A stretch of DNA of 16,267 nt from the NCBI GenBank assembly GCA_025464425.1, contig JAODGV010000020.1, positions 1 through 16,267 on the forward strand, written 5' to 3'. The position numbers and the translations under genes are program-made. Under the pieces are notes generated by a model, which was given only the letters and a program-made list of their open reading frames with translations, was not told where the DNA came from and did no database searches. Source of the stretch: Methanosarcinales archaeon. GTDB taxonomy: Archaea > Halobacteriota > Syntropharchaeia > Alkanophagales > Methanospirareceae. Within the stretch, counting starts at the first letter, position 1. Each line of letters starts with the position of its first letter. This document shows, piece after piece, positions 1 through 5,812 of this stretch.

Positions 1-695
1 ATTAATGTCTCTATCGCACCCTCCATCGCTATGTAGCTCCTGACAACGAATTCAGGGTATATCTCACACGGCTCTGAGAGCTCAGCCACATGCTTGGGTA
101 TGATGCCGGCTTCATCGTATGCCTGCTCACCGACCAGAAGAACGCAGTTCTCCCCACTTACAAGCTCTTCTGCCTTAGCCGATGAATCTATTAACTCCAG
201 AGTCACGAAATCGCCATATGTTGCTCTTATCAACTGTTCTGTCTCCTTATCACCTGTTTTAATCGCTATAACCGGTGCTTTTGGTATATTCAGCCGTGTT
301 ATCACCGCCTTTTTGAGCTTCTCTCTCAGCTCTGCCACTCCAGCTCCGGGAGTCTGTACCAGTTCCATAGCCATGCGTATGTCATCGAACCGCCTCTTAA
401 GCTCCTCACGATCCAGTGACGGCGTCAGTGTGAGTAACTTATCTTTTCCTGTGCGAGTCACGGCATAGCGCGAGAGCATCTCCAGAATCTCGCGTCTCAA
501 TTCCCGCGTCTCCTTCGTACAGAATACATCCCTTATCTTATACCCCGTCGTATCTTCATTATGCTTTATCACCACCTTCTCCGCTTCTCCCTCTTTCAGT
601 CCGAGAATCAATGCCAGGGCGTTTAAAACCGGAAATTCCAGCCAATCTCTCAGATACCGTTCCAGAAATGCCGGTGGTGAATGAAAGGAGGTCAT
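1..695 (-). CDS. MutS2-like DNA mismatch repair family protein, N-terminal part (partial, runs off left edge)
   Basis: The frame is open from an ATG at 695 to the window edge, giving 231 residues with no stop. Residues 73-113 (LSRYAVTRTGKDKLLTLTPS, followed by an LDREELKRR helix) match the pattern at the start of MutS2-type core domains, where a Y-A-x-S/T-x-x-G-K-x-x-L helix precedes an L-x-P-S-x-D segment. Residues 1-70 are a helical extension I cannot assign, and 140-231 alternate strands and helices. The MutS ATPase, with its Walker motifs, would lie beyond the window and cannot be checked. The start overlaps the stop of the upstream PRC-barrel gene by 4 bases (ATGA), with AGGGAG just before it, so the two genes are probably translationally coupled. 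The family call rests on the short motif stretch; archaeal MutS2-related proteins are of uncertain function. A different helical DNA-binding protein remains possible. Confidence 0.6.
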   Translation of the reverse strand, partial: MTSFHSPPAFLERYLRDWLEFPVLNALALILGLKEGEAEKVVIKHNEDTTGYKIRDVFCTKETRELRREILEMLSRYAVTRTGKDKLLTLTPSLDREELKRRFDDIRMAMELVQTPGAGVAELREKLKKAVITRLNIPKAPVIAIKTGDKETEQLIRATYGDFVTLELIDSSAKAEELVSGENCVLLVGEQAYDEAGIIPKHVAELSEPCEIYPEFVVRSYIAMEGAIETL

Positions 696-1369
696 CTCTC
701 CCTGTTGTATCTCAGCACGATACTCCTGCTATATAAATTCAGTTTCATATCATTCGCCGGTACCTTTGCCCGTCGTCCCGATTGCTGGTTCAATAACAGC
801 CACTCGATCATTCCCGTCTCGGGATCGAATAGTAAATCCGTTACCGTGCCTATATAATCCCCCTCTTCTGATATCACCCTGCGATCCAGCAAAGTCCTGC
901 TGAATATCCACATTGCCTTTCCTTCATTCCTGGCTATCAGCTCAAAGATGAATCGCTCCCTGCGCTTAAGTTCTTCCATATCCAGGCTGAGCAAATCACT
1001 GAGCGCTTTCATGTTCACAACATCCTCTAAGTTCAGTCCCAATCGGTATAAGATCGAGTATATCAGAGCCTGAACAAATGCAAAGGGATAATCCCTGCCA
1101 TGCTGTACTCTCATCACCTCCTTCCCCGCCGGTTGCAGATAGTCGTTCAATAGGTGCTTCACTTCACGCTCTATCACATCCCTCGCACCGGTTTGATCCA
1201 TTTTACCCCTGCTTATGCCCTTATCCTCACATATCTGGATTGCGTACGGGATGTAGCGCTTCAAAGAAGCTTCGTCAACCTCTTCTATGATGAAATTCCA
1301 GGGATACAGCCTGGATGACATATACGCAGCTACCTTCCCCTTATTCGCTTCCGCACGCTCTTCTCTCAT
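692..1369 (-). CDS. PRC-barrel domain protein with an unassigned helical N-terminal domain
   Basis: A 225-residue protein. Residues about 155-222 form a PRC-barrel: SRTLLDRRVISEEGDYIGTV, then TDLLFDPETGMIEWLLL, a typical small all-beta fold found in RNA-processing factors (RimM) and photosynthetic reaction-centre H subunits and widespread as stand-alone archaeal proteins. Residues 1-150 are mostly helical and charged, with an aromatic patch (PWNFIIEE, 23-30); I do not recognise them. No signal peptide or clear membrane segment is seen. The ATG at 1369 is preceded by GGAGGGGG, a strong ribosome site. The gene lies 60 bases downstream of the Lon-like protease and overlaps the MutS2-like gene by 4 bases. 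PRC-barrels bind proteins or RNA; what this one binds is unknown. Confidence 0.72.
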   Translation of the reverse strand: MREERAEANKGKVAAYMSSRLYPWNFIIEEVDEASLKRYIPYAIQICEDKGISRGKMDQTGARDVIEREVKHLLNDYLQPAGKEVMRVQHGRDYPFAFVQALIYSILYRLGLNLEDVVNMKALSDLLSLDMEELKRRERFIFELIARNEGKAMWIFSRTLLDRRVISEEGDYIGTVTDLLFDPETGMIEWLLLNQQSGRRAKVPANDMKLNLYSRSIVLRYNRER

Positions 1370-1402
1370 TCTCGCCCCCTCCTATAAATTTAGATGGCAT
1401 AT

Positions 1403-1410
1403 GATATATT
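1403..1410 (-). promoter_or_regulatory. Possible TATA element for the PRC-barrel/MutS2-like pair
   Basis: AATATATC on the minus strand lies about 34-41 bases upstream of the ATG at 1369. It would place a transcript start near 1381, just before the GGAGGGGG ribosome site. It sits in the 60-base gap after the protease stop, so the pair may have its own promoter or may be read from the protease promoter. This is sequence resemblance only. Confidence 0.3.
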
Positions 1411-1429
1411 ATTGTTGATATTCAACGCT

Positions 1430-2359
1430 TTAAGCATGTGTGCGTATGATGTTCATGATGTCCTCGATGGTATCAACATACTCCACATGGATGCCGATGT
1501 TCTTCTCTATGTAATCCCTGGCGTCTATTATCACCGGTCTCGGCCGGATTATGGTTATAAGCCCGATATGCTCCTCCTCCTCTTCATATTTTATTATACG
1601 GCTGTTCGCTCGTGGCAGTATGAATATCTTTTTCTTCGCTTCTTTCGCCGCTTCCGCCTTCTCTATGACTCCTCCAATCTCACCTACATGCCCGTTAGCA
1701 TCTATCGTCCCGGTCATTGTTATATCATCGGGCAGCGAGATATTCTGCAGTGCTGCTATGATAAGCGTGGTCATCAATGCACCCGCACTCGGTCCATCCA
1801 CCTCCGGTATCTTTGATGATGCATTGACACTGAATATAACATCGCTCCCCGAGAGATCAATACCGGTATAATTCTCAGCAGCGACAACCGCGGTATTCGC
1901 CGCATCCTGAAACACGACACCCATCAATGGCTTCGTCACAACGAGTACGCGCCCATAACCCGGTTTTATATCAACCGCGACCTGTATCATTGTGCCGTTC
2001 TCTATGATCTCGCGACTGTAAAACGGGAAATTACCACGATATACCACCTTTCGCATCACAGCAGGCGCTTCAAGCCTTGCACTCCCCACTTCCCCTGTCA
2101 CCGTTGTTCTATTCAACTGCGCCTTCAAATCCGCAATTTCACTTCTATACACCTCTAACTGCGTCTTCGCATGCTGTAACGATAGATTCGTACGATAAAG
2201 CTCCTCAGTCAGGTATGCATTCGCCCGCTCGAGTTCATCTATTCGGCTTTTAAGCCTGTACAGATCAACACCCTGCCACTGGTTGGTTACAAAGTACACA
2301 TTCGCAAATATAGAGACAATGAGAAGCGAAACAACTATTGCAAGTATCTTGTTCCCCAT
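1430..2359 (-). CDS. Membrane-anchored Lon-like serine protease (S16 fold, no ATPase domain)
   Basis: A 309-residue protein. Residues 5-24 are one hydrophobic segment (a signal anchor). Residues 31-85 form a heptad-like coiled coil (RLKSRIDELERANAYLTEEL and on). From about 125 to 305 is an S16 (Lon) proteolytic domain. The catalytic Ser lies in VDGPSAGAL (Ser191) and the paired Lys in IGGVIEKAEAA (Lys234), matching the Ser-Lys dyad of Lon, whose second Lys in GGLKEK is catalytic. No Walker motif is present, so this is not LonA or LonB. It resembles the archaeal COG1750-type predicted serine proteases. The N-terminal anchor most likely puts the protease domain outside the membrane. The substrate is unknown. 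The ATG at 2359 has no good ribosome site but follows a TATA box at leaderless spacing. Confidence 0.85.
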   Translation of the reverse strand: MGNKILAIVVSLLIVSIFANVYFVTNQWQGVDLYRLKSRIDELERANAYLTEELYRTNLSLQHAKTQLEVYRSEIADLKAQLNRTTVTGEVGSARLEAPAVMRKVVYRGNFPFYSREIIENGTMIQVAVDIKPGYGRVLVVTKPLMGVVFQDAANTAVVAAENYTGIDLSGSDVIFSVNASSKIPEVDGPSAGALMTTLIIAALQNISLPDDITMTGTIDANGHVGEIGGVIEKAEAAKEAKKKIFILPRANSRIIKYEEEEEHIGLITIIRPRPVIIDARDYIEKNIGIHVEYVDTIEDIMNIIRTHA

Positions 2360-2381
2360 CCTATCACTACATATTCTTTAG

Positions 2382-2392
2382 CTTAATAAAAA
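2382..2392 (-). promoter_or_regulatory. Probable TATA box of the Lon-like protease gene
   Basis: TTTTTATTAAG on the minus strand ends 23 bases upstream of the ATG at 2359. Archaeal TATA boxes lie about 26 bases before the transcript start, so the message would begin at or very near the ATG. This fits the lack of a convincing ribosome site and suggests a leaderless mRNA. Confidence 0.45.
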
Positions 2393-2463
2393 TTTTGGTC
2401 GTGGACAGAGCACACCCGGACTATACATCTTCACGCAGCAGGAGCACAGGATTTCCTAAGAGT

Positions 2464-2557
2464 CAACTCCTATCATGGTTGTTACTCAACTTTGAGTTCG
2501 GGAACGGTGCACTCGCGTATCAAATGGGGGCAACTCCTATCATGGTTATTACTCAAC
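2464..2557. CRISPR. CRISPR-like repeat pair with one 40-base spacer (minimal or relic array)
   Basis: Two copies of a 27-base unit, CAACTCCTATCATGG followed by TT-G/A-TTACTCAAC, lie at 2464-2490 and 2531-2557. They match at 26 of 27 positions (G2481 versus A2548). They are separated by 40 unrelated bases, giving a 67-base period typical of archaeal CRISPR arrays. Read on the minus strand the unit starts GTTGAGTAA and ends AGGAGTTG, loosely like archaeal repeats that start GTTGAAAT and end GGGATTGAAAG. No third copy is found 67 bases away on either side, and no cas gene is in the window. It could instead be a duplicated operator or RNA element, so the CRISPR label is tentative. Confidence 0.4.
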
Positions 2558-2679
2558 CGACCATATATACTCATTCCGGGAATAAATTACAAAATTGACG
2601 TTGAAAATTTGGTGCCTGGAGCCTGTGATTTGCTGATATTTCCCGTATATTACCCCGTGTACATCTTTTCTCGTATTTC

Positions 2680-2711
2680 AAAAGCCACTGTACTTATCCG
2701 TGCTGGCTTTT
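2680..2711. repeat. Inverted repeat (8-bp stem, 16-base loop)
   Basis: AAAAGCCA at 2680-2687 is complementary to TGGCTTTT at 2704-2711, with a 16-base loop. It lies in the non-coding gap, about 120 bases from the CRISPR-like repeats. It could be a hairpin of a small RNA or chance; nothing else supports either. Confidence 0.35.
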
Positions 2712-2820
2712 ACATACTTCAGGCGGCAGCTGCTTTTTGCGAGTTTACCTCGTTATACCGGCTCTTCATGATGAAACAATGACTGCAGCAGAGCATCCCG
2801 CATCTCCTGATAGACACTCT

Positions 2821-2844
2821 CAGATTTTGTTCACCATAAATCTG
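2821..2844 (-). repeat. Hairpin downstream of the UPF0200 gene
   Basis: CAGATTT at 2821-2827 pairs perfectly with AAATCTG at 2838-2844 over a 10-base loop. It lies 63 bases after the stop of the operon ending at 2907. No T-run follows on the minus strand, so it is not a classical terminator, but it could protect or process the 3' end of that operon's mRNA. Confidence 0.3.
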
Positions 2845-2906
2845 TTATCTCCTTCGCTTGATAAATAAACCACCATCTGTGTGATGCGATGTCTCAGGAC
2901 TGTGAA

Positions 2907-3494
2907 CTAACACCCGAGGGTTCGCACATGCGTACGACGGAGAACACGGTGCAATAACTCCTTCACCCGCTCCCTGAAGTCTTCCAGCGAACCCTCATTC
3001 CTGATCACAACCGATGCACTTCCCATCGCCTCACCCATACCCCAGCCCATCTCACGCTCCTCCCGCTTCCTGAACTCCTCAAAGCTCAGGGTGTCATCGC
3101 CTCTACCCCGGGCTCTCAGCCTGCTATATCTGACCTGAAGAGGGGCATGGATACAGACAAGGGTGAAAAGATCGCCAAACCGCTCTTTGAATGCTTCTAC
3201 CTCCGCTATGCCACGTATACCATCAACGACAACCACATCACTGCCCGTTGCTTCTATATACGGAATACATCGCTTCGCAATCGCATCCATGCCCTCCCTC
3301 TGCCGCAGTTCAGTTGCGATTCTACCCGCATTGGCGTCGTTCAGCGGGATATTCCGCCGTTTCAGTTCCGCTCTTATCACATCACCCATCACTATCACCG
3401 GAATGCCCAGTTCACGTGCCACAGATGCCGCTTCGGTCTTTCCAGCCGCGGGAGCGCCGACAAATGCTAATACCTGTATCTTTCGTGTAGCCAC
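2907..3494 (-). CDS. UPF0200 family P-loop kinase-like protein
   Basis: A 195-residue protein with a Walker A motif, FVGAPAAGKTEAA (residues 11-23), followed by ELGIPVIVMGDVIRAELKRR. That is the layout of the archaeal UPF0200 family (distant relatives of dephospho-CoA and nucleoside monophosphate kinases). A Walker-B-like VVVVDGIRG is at 87-95, and an arginine-rich lid-like stretch, RYSRLRARGRGDD, follows at 122-134. The true substrate of UPF0200 proteins is not known to me. The start is GTG at 3494 with GGAG close upstream; no other usable start precedes the P-loop. It overlaps the end of the DUF22-like gene by 28 bases and is the last gene of the trpD operon. Confidence 0.8.
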   Translation of the reverse strand: MATRKIQVLAFVGAPAAGKTEAASVARELGIPVIVMGDVIRAELKRRNIPLNDANAGRIATELRQREGMDAIAKRCIPYIEATGSDVVVVDGIRGIAEVEAFKERFGDLFTLVCIHAPLQVRYSRLRARGRGDDTLSFEEFRKREEREMGWGMGEAMGSASVVIRNEGSLEDFRERVKELLHRVLRRTHVRTLGC

Positions 3495-3913
3495 TTCTCC
3501 GCAGCACCCCGTGCAAGCCTCCGTTCTATCGCCGCATAGAATATGTTTGCCACACCGAGTAATTCCCCCTTCTCAATAACACCATCAACTACTGGATAGA
3601 ATAGTGCCTCTTCGAGGACTCTTGGACCTTCTACCTTCCTCGGTCTGCCCGCAGTTGCAAACGAAGCGATGATACCGCATGCATGACGCATTATCGGGCA
3701 TGGCAGCACTATTGACTTCGGCGGTACCTCAATCTCATCTATCCTTATGTTTATGAGCTCGTTCTTCTTCACCTCCCTGTCCTCCTTCGCTATCACCATC
3801 TCCCATTCACCATGCGGTCCCACGGTGAAGCCATAACTGAATGCTTCTACTATCTCCTTCTCGAACTCCCCGCCTATTCTATCCTTCCAGTAGGTTAGCC
3901 CTATCTTTGCCAT
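3467..3913 (-). CDS. DUF22-like archaeal protein of unknown function
   Basis: A 148-residue soluble protein. The middle part, EWEMVIAKEDREVKKNELIN then IRIDEIEVPPKSIVLPCPIM and RHACGI (36-81), ending in GVIEKGELLGVANIF (111-125), fits my memory of the archaeal DUF22 family: a Trp-led strand, an IPP/VPP step, an RHA-G motif and a late KGELLGV turn. That assignment is from memory, not a search. Cys72, His77 and Cys79 are close together and could bind a metal, but this is only suggestive. It starts 6 bases after the stop of the 120-aa gene and its 3' end overlaps the UPF0200 start by 28 bases, so it is part of the same operon. Function unknown. Confidence 0.72.
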   Translation of the reverse strand: MAKIGLTYWKDRIGGEFEKEIVEAFSYGFTVGPHGEWEMVIAKEDREVKKNELINIRIDEIEVPPKSIVLPCPIMRHACGIIASFATAGRPRKVEGPRVLEEALFYPVVDGVIEKGELLGVANIFYAAIERRLARGAAEKWLHERYRY

Positions 3914-3919
3914 GCTTCT

Positions 3920-4282
3920 TCATTTACACTCACTATTTAAAAAATCCATCGTATCCTTTATCGCACACAATCGCATATCCCAGTACTCATCAAGCATCTT
4001 CGTCTCTTCCGAATCCTCAAACACTATCCTGTCCCGTTCCACATCGGTTATCCGCCCGGTATGATTCCACATAACGCTCCGCCACTCATCCTCACTCAGC
4101 GCCCGGTCAATTGCATGCTCTATACTCGCACGGTAGAGAATGAGCTTTTCTCTTGCTTTTATCCTTATCTGGAATCCAAAGAAGATATAGCTGGCATCTC
4201 TATCGCGGTTATCCTCACAAACCGCCTTCGCAATCCGCAAATTCGCAGGTACGCCTTCAATAAATACACTTACCATCTTCAC
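3920..4282 (-). CDS. Hypothetical protein, 120 aa
   Basis: I do not recognise this protein. It is soluble, with no signal peptide or membrane segment. It begins with a strand-like MKMVSVFIEGVPANLRIAKA, has a second beta-rich part (YIFFGFQIRIKAREKLILYR, 32-51), an acidic helix with ALSEDEWRSVMWNH (61-74), and another strand pair, GRITDVERDRIVFED (76-90), before a C-terminal helix. Its reality is supported by position: its ATG overlaps the stop of the lrp gene by 4 bases (ATGA), its stop lies 6 bases before the next start, and the codon choice (ATA, AGG rich) is like its neighbours. As the gene directly coupled to an Lrp-type regulator it may work with it, but that is inference. Confidence 0.75.
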   Translation of the reverse strand: MKMVSVFIEGVPANLRIAKAVCEDNRDRDASYIFFGFQIRIKAREKLILYRASIEHAIDRALSEDEWRSVMWNHTGRITDVERDRIVFEDSEETKMLDEYWDMRLCAIKDTMDFLNSECK

Positions 4283-4719
4283 ATCTCCACCTTGAGTTCC
4301 TCTTTCAGCGTCTTCAAAACCAGTTCTGCCTCCATACTCTCCACACCTTCTACCTTCTTTATCATCTCTATTATGTCACCACACTTATCATAGCCCGCAC
4401 ATTTTGATATCACGAGCAGGTCAAACTCGCCCGTTACGTGATGAACACAGCAACACTCAGCCATTTCCGCTATCGTACCACCCACATCATCTATACTGTA
4501 CCCCTGCTTGATCTTCACTCTCGCGATCAACGTGACCATACCTATCTCCGCGGTATTGAGAATGGCTGTATAGCCACGTATGATGCCCCTGTTCACCAAT
4601 CTCTTCACTCGTTCGCTTACCGTTGCCGTACTCACACCTATCTGCTGTGCTATCCTCGTGAACGATTGTCGGGAATCATGTTGAAGTTCCCGCAGTATCA
4701 TACGATCTATATCATCCAA
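4279..4719 (-). CDS. Lrp/AsnC family transcriptional regulator (TTG start)
   Basis: This protein has an N-terminal winged helix-turn-helix (LDDIDRMILRELQHDSRQS, then FTRIAQQIGVSTATVSERVK) and a C-terminal ligand-binding RAM domain containing VTGEFDLLVIS. I prefer a TTG start at 4719, giving 146 aa. AAGGAGGTG lies at the ideal 8-base spacing from it, and it gives the usual Lrp N-terminus just before DDIDRMIL. An ATG at 4761 would add 14 residues but has no such site and lies deep inside trpD. With the TTG start the overlap with trpD is 8 bases. The RAM domain carries an unusual ECCCVHH run plus two later Cys. Lrp proteins bind DNA as oligomers and respond to amino acids; the coupling to trpD suggests amino-acid or tryptophan control, which is inference. 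Confidence 0.85.
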   Translation of the reverse strand: MDDIDRMILRELQHDSRQSFTRIAQQIGVSTATVSERVKRLVNRGIIRGYTAILNTAEIGMVTLIARVKIKQGYSIDDVGGTIAEMAECCCVHHVTGEFDLLVISKCAGYDKCGDIIEMIKKVEGVESMEAELVLKTLKEELKVEM

Positions 4720-5743
4720 TTCTATCACCTCCTTTATTAATGGTAAAATTGATGAACTCATCGAGTTTCATCTCCGCTTTGCCCGATTCCAGTACATCCT
4801 TCGCTATCTCAAGCGCTTCGGAGATGCTGCCCGCCTCCTCTGCTGCAAATATCGCTGATGCCGCATTCAACAGAACCACATCACGTCTCGCACCCGCTTC
4901 TCTACCTCCGAGGATGTCTCTCAGCATCTTAGCACCCTCCTCACTCGTGCCACCAGCAATCTCAGCCGGTGCGGCAACTCGTAACCCGAAATCCTCCGGT
5001 CTTATGTAGTATGTCTCGATCTCTCCACCATCAAGCTGCGATATCTTCGTCTTACCTGCGATGGAGACCTCGTCTATACCCGGCTCGCCATGTACGACCA
5101 GTGCCCGCTTCAACCCGAGTATGCGCAGTACCTTCGCTATCTTCTCGGTCAATCCCGCATCGTAAACGCCAAGCAACTGATGCGTTGCATTCGCAGGATT
5201 TGTCAATGGTCCAAGTATATTGAAGACCGTTCTCAATCCAAGCTTCTGCCTCACTTCCATCACGTTCTTCATCGCTGGATGATGCAATGGTGCGAACATG
5301 AACCCGATACCTACTTTCTCTATACATTCCTCTATCCTCTGCGGCGGTAACATCAGGTTGGCTCCCAGTTCCTCGATAACATCCGCACTGCCACATCTCG
5401 AAGTCACAGACCGATTACCATGTTTCGCCACCGGCACCACACAGGCAGTGATAAACGCGGCGGTGGTGGATATATTGAATGTCTTTATCGCATCACCTCC
5501 GGTGCCACATACATCCACCTTCTTCTCCACTCCAGGGTTGATCTTCAATGCCATATCCCGCATGGCACTGGCAAACGCTGCTATCTCTTCCTCAGTCTCC
5601 ACTTTCATACGCATTGCAGTGAGGAACGCGGCAGTCTGAATCCTGTCCGCCTCCCCTGCCATCATCACCCGCATCGCACTCTCCGCTTCGTCCGCACTCA
5701 GATCTTTCCCATCCACTATCTTAGCCAGATATTTTCTGAGCAT
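4712..5743 (-). CDS. trpD: Anthranilate phosphoribosyltransferase
   Basis: A 343-residue protein, the usual length for TrpD. It joins anthranilate to PRPP in the second committed step of tryptophan synthesis, in the cytoplasm. Visible motifs are the PRPP-binding glycine loop DVCGTGGDAIKTFNIST (77-93), KHGNRSVTSRCGSAD (107-121), the anthranilate-side GFMFAPLHHPAMK (147-159) and RTVFNILGPLTNPA (171-184). All are intact. The ATG at 5743 follows a weak GAGAG and a TATA box about 45 bases upstream. It is the first gene of a five-gene minus-strand operon (trpD, lrp, 120-aa, DUF22-like, UPF0200). No other trp gene is adjacent; trpA lies 4 kb away in another unit, so the pathway is dispersed here. 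Confidence 0.96.
   Translation of the reverse strand: MLRKYLAKIVDGKDLSADEAESAMRVMMAGEADRIQTAAFLTAMRMKVETEEEIAAFASAMRDMALKINPGVEKKVDVCGTGGDAIKTFNISTTAAFITACVVPVAKHGNRSVTSRCGSADVIEELGANLMLPPQRIEECIEKVGIGFMFAPLHHPAMKNVMEVRQKLGLRTVFNILGPLTNPANATHQLLGVYDAGLTEKIAKVLRILGLKRALVVHGEPGIDEVSIAGKTKISQLDGGEIETYYIRPEDFGLRVAAPAEIAGGTSEEGAKMLRDILGGREAGARRDVVLLNAASAIFAAEEAGSISEALEIAKDVLESGKAEMKLDEFINFTINKGGDRIG
4717..4734 (-). promoter_or_regulatory. Strong ribosome binding site deciding the TTG start of the lrp gene
   Basis: Minus strand reads AAGGAGGTG, then ATAGAA, then TTG. It sits within the last codons of trpD, whose GGT GAT AGA ATT GGA TGA shares these bases. The near-perfect complement to the 16S 3' end at standard spacing makes TTG the likely start and implies re-initiation by ribosomes finishing trpD. 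Confidence 0.65.
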
Positions 5744-5786
5744 CTCTCTATAAGAACAAAAGTTTTTCTAAAGAAGCATATACCTT

Positions 5787-5796
5787 CATATAAAAT
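5787..5796 (-). promoter_or_regulatory. Probable TATA box of the trpD operon
   Basis: ATTTTATATG on the minus strand lies 44-53 bases upstream of the trpD ATG, predicting a transcript start near 5765 and a leader of about 20 bases. It is in the 69-base gap between trpD and the PHP gene, so trpD probably has its own promoter. Confidence 0.45.
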
Positions 5797-5812
5797 AAAT
5801 TATCACATACAT

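Larger units (their letters stand above)
2360..2906. other. 547-base non-coding gap with repeats and hairpins
   Basis: This separates the end of the trpD-lrp-UPF0200 operon from the promoter of the protease gene. No reading frame here looks like a gene: the plus-strand frames depend on GTG or TTG starts, have no ribosome site and no family resemblance. The gap holds a pair of near-identical 27-base repeats (2464-2490 and 2531-2557), an 8-bp hairpin at 2680-2711, a GCAGCTGC palindrome followed by five T at 2726-2738, and a 7-bp hairpin at 2821-2844. No tRNA-like T-loop was found. Confidence 0.6.

Noticed and set aside
683..692. AAAGGAGGTC on the plus strand, like a strong ribosome site (or 16S 3' end on the other strand)
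   Set aside because: It lies inside the coding start of the MutS2-like gene, no plus-strand gene follows, and there is no rRNA context.
1394..1871. Plus-strand frames opposite the Lon-like protease
   Set aside because: The minus-strand frame carries the S16 catalytic motifs; these are shadows.
2338..2782. Plus-strand open frames in the gap (2338-2598 and 2492-2782)
   Set aside because: They depend on GTG/TTG starts without ribosome sites, run through the CRISPR-like repeats, and show no family resemblance.
2870..2935. GGGTTCGCAC as a tRNA T-loop
   Set aside because: It is in the coding end of the UPF0200 gene, and no acceptor, D or anticodon stems can be built around it.
4279..4761. Lrp-like gene as a siroheme decarboxylase subunit (AhbA/AhbB)
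   Set aside because: The helix-turn-helix and RAM layout are those of a classical regulator, and no haem or siroheme genes are nearby.
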